DNA of 15,707 bases from Clostridia bacterium. GTDB taxonomy: Bacteria > Bacillota > Clostridia > UBA1381. Of the stretch, positions 14,823 through 15,707 are shown piece by piece (the stretch's first letter is position 1; each line of letters opens with the position of its first letter). The notes below the pieces were generated by a model. It searched no databases. It was not told the origin of the DNA and saw only the letters and a list, made by a program, of their open reading frames with translations. A program made the position numbers and the translations under genes. The stretch covers positions 1-15,707 of the forward strand of contig CAADSR010000068.1 in assembly GCA_900751685.1 (NCBI GenBank), given 5' to 3'.

Positions 14823-15041
14823 ATGAAACAGGGAGCCTTGATTTTTGACGAAACCACCGACCGCTACGACATTCGCTTTGACCTTGCTGATTACTACGGC
14901 GGCTTGCATTGCGGGGACTGTTTCGACGTGATGATTGGCGGCAAATGGAAGCCGACCCGCATTGAAATGAACATGGAACAGGAATGGTATCTTGTGGGGG
15001 TACGCGCCGGGGACTTAAACGGCTTACGGGTGCGGCTGTAA
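14823..15041 (+). CDS. DUF5348 family small protein of the conjugative element
   Basis: 72 residues, with AAAGGAG before the ATG. The sequence 'DRYDIRFDLADYYGGLHCGD' followed by 'CFDVMIGGKWKPTRIEMNME' and 'WYLVGV' is the DUF5348 pattern found directly after the RepA-like gene in Tn1549/CTn elements. It is predicted to be a small all-beta cytoplasmic protein with no signal peptide or TM segment. It starts 14 nt after the RepA-like stop codon. The 113-nt gap before the PcfB gene holds a terminator-like hairpin. Molecular function is unknown. Confidence 0.85.
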   Translation: MKQGALIFDETTDRYDIRFDLADYYGGLHCGDCFDVMIGGKWKPTRIEMNMEQEWYLVGVRAGDLNGLRVRL

Positions 15042-15066
15042 GCCCATGCGCCGCAGCACAGACAGG

Positions 15067-15095
15067 GACAGCCAGAAAAACGGCTGTCTTTTTTT
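15067..15095 (+). terminator. Intrinsic terminator or attenuator inside the transfer operon
   Basis: GACAGCC (15067-15073) pairs perfectly with GGCTGTC (15082-15088), with an 8-nt loop and seven Ts. It lies between two genes that must both be expressed for transfer. An upstream CGGCTGT (15033-15039), overlapping the DUF5348 stop codon, can pair with ACAGCC instead, so a switch between terminator and antiterminator is possible. Confidence 0.75.
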
Positions 15096-15154
15096 CATGC
15101 CCCAAAGCGGCGTACCACCCTAAAGCAGCCCCTACCGGGAAAGGAGGACGGTAA

Positions 15155-15637
15155 ATGCAAGACGAAGTAAACGAAAAGACCGTTGCCATATCCATAAAGG
15201 CAACCAAACTGACGGCGGCACTCTTACAAGCCGCCATGAAAAAGCTGCTTGCACAGGCAAAAAAGCAGCTCGACAAACAGGCAACGCCCCACGGTAAGCA
15301 GACCTTAAAGCAGCTCATGAAGCAGAACGCGGGCGTGTCGAATATCGAAATCACCGACAGCAATATCAAAGCCTTTGAAAGTACCGCGAAGAAGTACGGC
15401 GTTGATTTTGCGCTGAAAAAGGACGCGACGGAAACGCCGCCCCGTTACCTTGTGTTTTTCAAGGGCAGGGACGCGGACGTACTGACCGCTGCTTTTAAGG
15501 AGTTTTCCGCAAAGAAACTGACGCAGGAGCAAAAGCCCTCTATTCGCAAGGCATTAGCCGCCTTTAAGGAAAAGGCGAAGCAGCTTAACGCCAACCGGGA
15601 AAAGGTGAAGAACAAGGACAGGGGGCGCGAACTATGA
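15155..15637 (+). CDS. pcfB: PcfB family (DUF3801) conjugation protein
   Basis: 160 residues, with AAAGGAGG before the ATG. The N-terminus 'VNEKTVAISIKATKLTAALL' and the central 'GKQTLKQLMKQNAGVSNIEI', then 'AKKYGVDFALKKD' and 'YLVFFKGRDADVLTAAFKEF', match the PcfB/DUF3801 family, named after a pheromone-responsive enterococcal conjugation plasmid. Members sit just upstream of the coupling protein in Gram-positive conjugative elements and are thought to help the transfer complex. The C-terminus is strongly basic (KEKAKQLNANREKVKNKDRG), which would suit nucleic-acid contact. The stop codon overlaps the start of the VirD4 gene (ATGA, 15634-15637), implying translational coupling. Family confident; exact role not established. 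Confidence 0.9.
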   Translation: MQDEVNEKTVAISIKATKLTAALLQAAMKKLLAQAKKQLDKQATPHGKQTLKQLMKQNAGVSNIEITDSNIKAFESTAKKYGVDFALKKDATETPPRYLVFFKGRDADVLTAAFKEFSAKKLTQEQKPSIRKALAAFKEKAKQLNANREKVKNKDRGREL

Positions 15638-15707
15638 GCAACGTCAATCTGAAAAAGCTGATACTTCCCAATCTCCCCTATCTGCTCTTTGTCTATCTCT
15701 TTGACAA
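15634..15707 (+). CDS. VirD4-type conjugal transfer coupling protein, start only (3'-truncated by window end)
   Basis: Only 24 complete codons are visible: MSNVNLKKLILPNLPYLLFV and then YLFD. The short basic start followed by a hydrophobic segment matches the first membrane helix of VirD4/TraG coupling ATPases of Tn1549/CTn elements (the type after PcfB). The ATG overlaps the PcfB stop by ATGA. In the family this membrane ATPase brings the relaxase-DNA complex to the type IV secretion channel; the ATPase motifs lie beyond the window. The call rests on the N-terminus and gene order. Confidence 0.8.
   Translation, partial: MSNVNLKKLILPNLPYLLFVYLFD

Larger units (their letters stand above)
13489..15707 (+). 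mobile_element. Left part of a Tn1549/CTn-type integrative conjugative element
   Basis: From about 13489 base composition becomes clearly GC-richer than in the LRR genes. The gene order is the standard start of Tn1549-like elements: RepA-like HTH protein with DUF6017, DUF5348 protein, PcfB (DUF3801), then VirD4 coupling protein overlapping PcfB by ATGA. The left boundary is placed where the LRR coding pattern is lost; the exact junction could lie between about 13486 and 13515. The integrase, relaxase, T4SS genes, cargo and right end lie outside the window. Family placement is confident; the boundary is inferred. Confidence 0.85.

Overview
The window looks like chromosomal DNA of a low-to-moderate-GC Gram-positive anaerobe, most likely a gut Clostridia/Lachnospiraceae-type bacterium. 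Evidence: strong AGGAGG-type ribosome binding sites, sigma-A-like promoters (TTGACA-17-TATAAT), intrinsic terminators after most genes, a PPi-type phosphofructokinase, BspA-type leucine-rich-repeat surface proteins, and a Tn1549/CTn-type conjugative element. The species cannot be fixed from sequence reading alone.

Layout. (i) 1-2578: 3' part of a large glycoside hydrolase family 2 gene with an unusual C-terminal domain resembling the copper-amine-oxidase N-terminal (stalk) domain; its 5' end lies outside the window. (ii) 2682-3824: a zinc-ribbon, single-TM membrane protein with a C-terminal FxLYD-like domain, bounded by its own promoter and terminator. (iii) 3908-5943: a cupin protein, an AraC-family regulator (TTG start) and a small FMN-binding split-barrel (PNPOx-like) protein, ending at a terminator. 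(iv) 6027-8836: a PPi-type 6-phosphofructokinase on + and a cytoplasmic GH13 alpha-amylase-type enzyme on -, converging on a shared bidirectional hairpin; together they suggest intracellular oligosaccharide breakdown and glycolysis. (v) 8928-13500: two tandem paralogous secreted BspA-like LRR proteins whose promoters are near copies of each other. (vi) about 13489 to the window end: left part of an integrative conjugative element (RepA-like/DUF6017 protein, DUF5348 protein, PcfB/DUF3801, start of a VirD4-type coupling protein), with higher GC and different codon use.

Main interpretation. The second LRR gene stops abruptly in the middle of a recurring 'INVD..N..Y' module and lacks the C-terminal region of its paralogue, exactly where the conjugative element's sequence begins. 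It was probably cut by integration of the element. Other points worth a second look: the GH2 protein has Asn where the acid/base Glu is expected; an 18-nt core-promoter sequence is identical upstream of the PNPOx gene and the first LRR gene; a perfect 14-bp palindrome lies upstream of the second LRR promoter; and a possible attenuator sits inside the conjugation operon. I found no CRISPR array, tRNA or rRNA, and no clearly new multi-gene defence or biosynthetic system.
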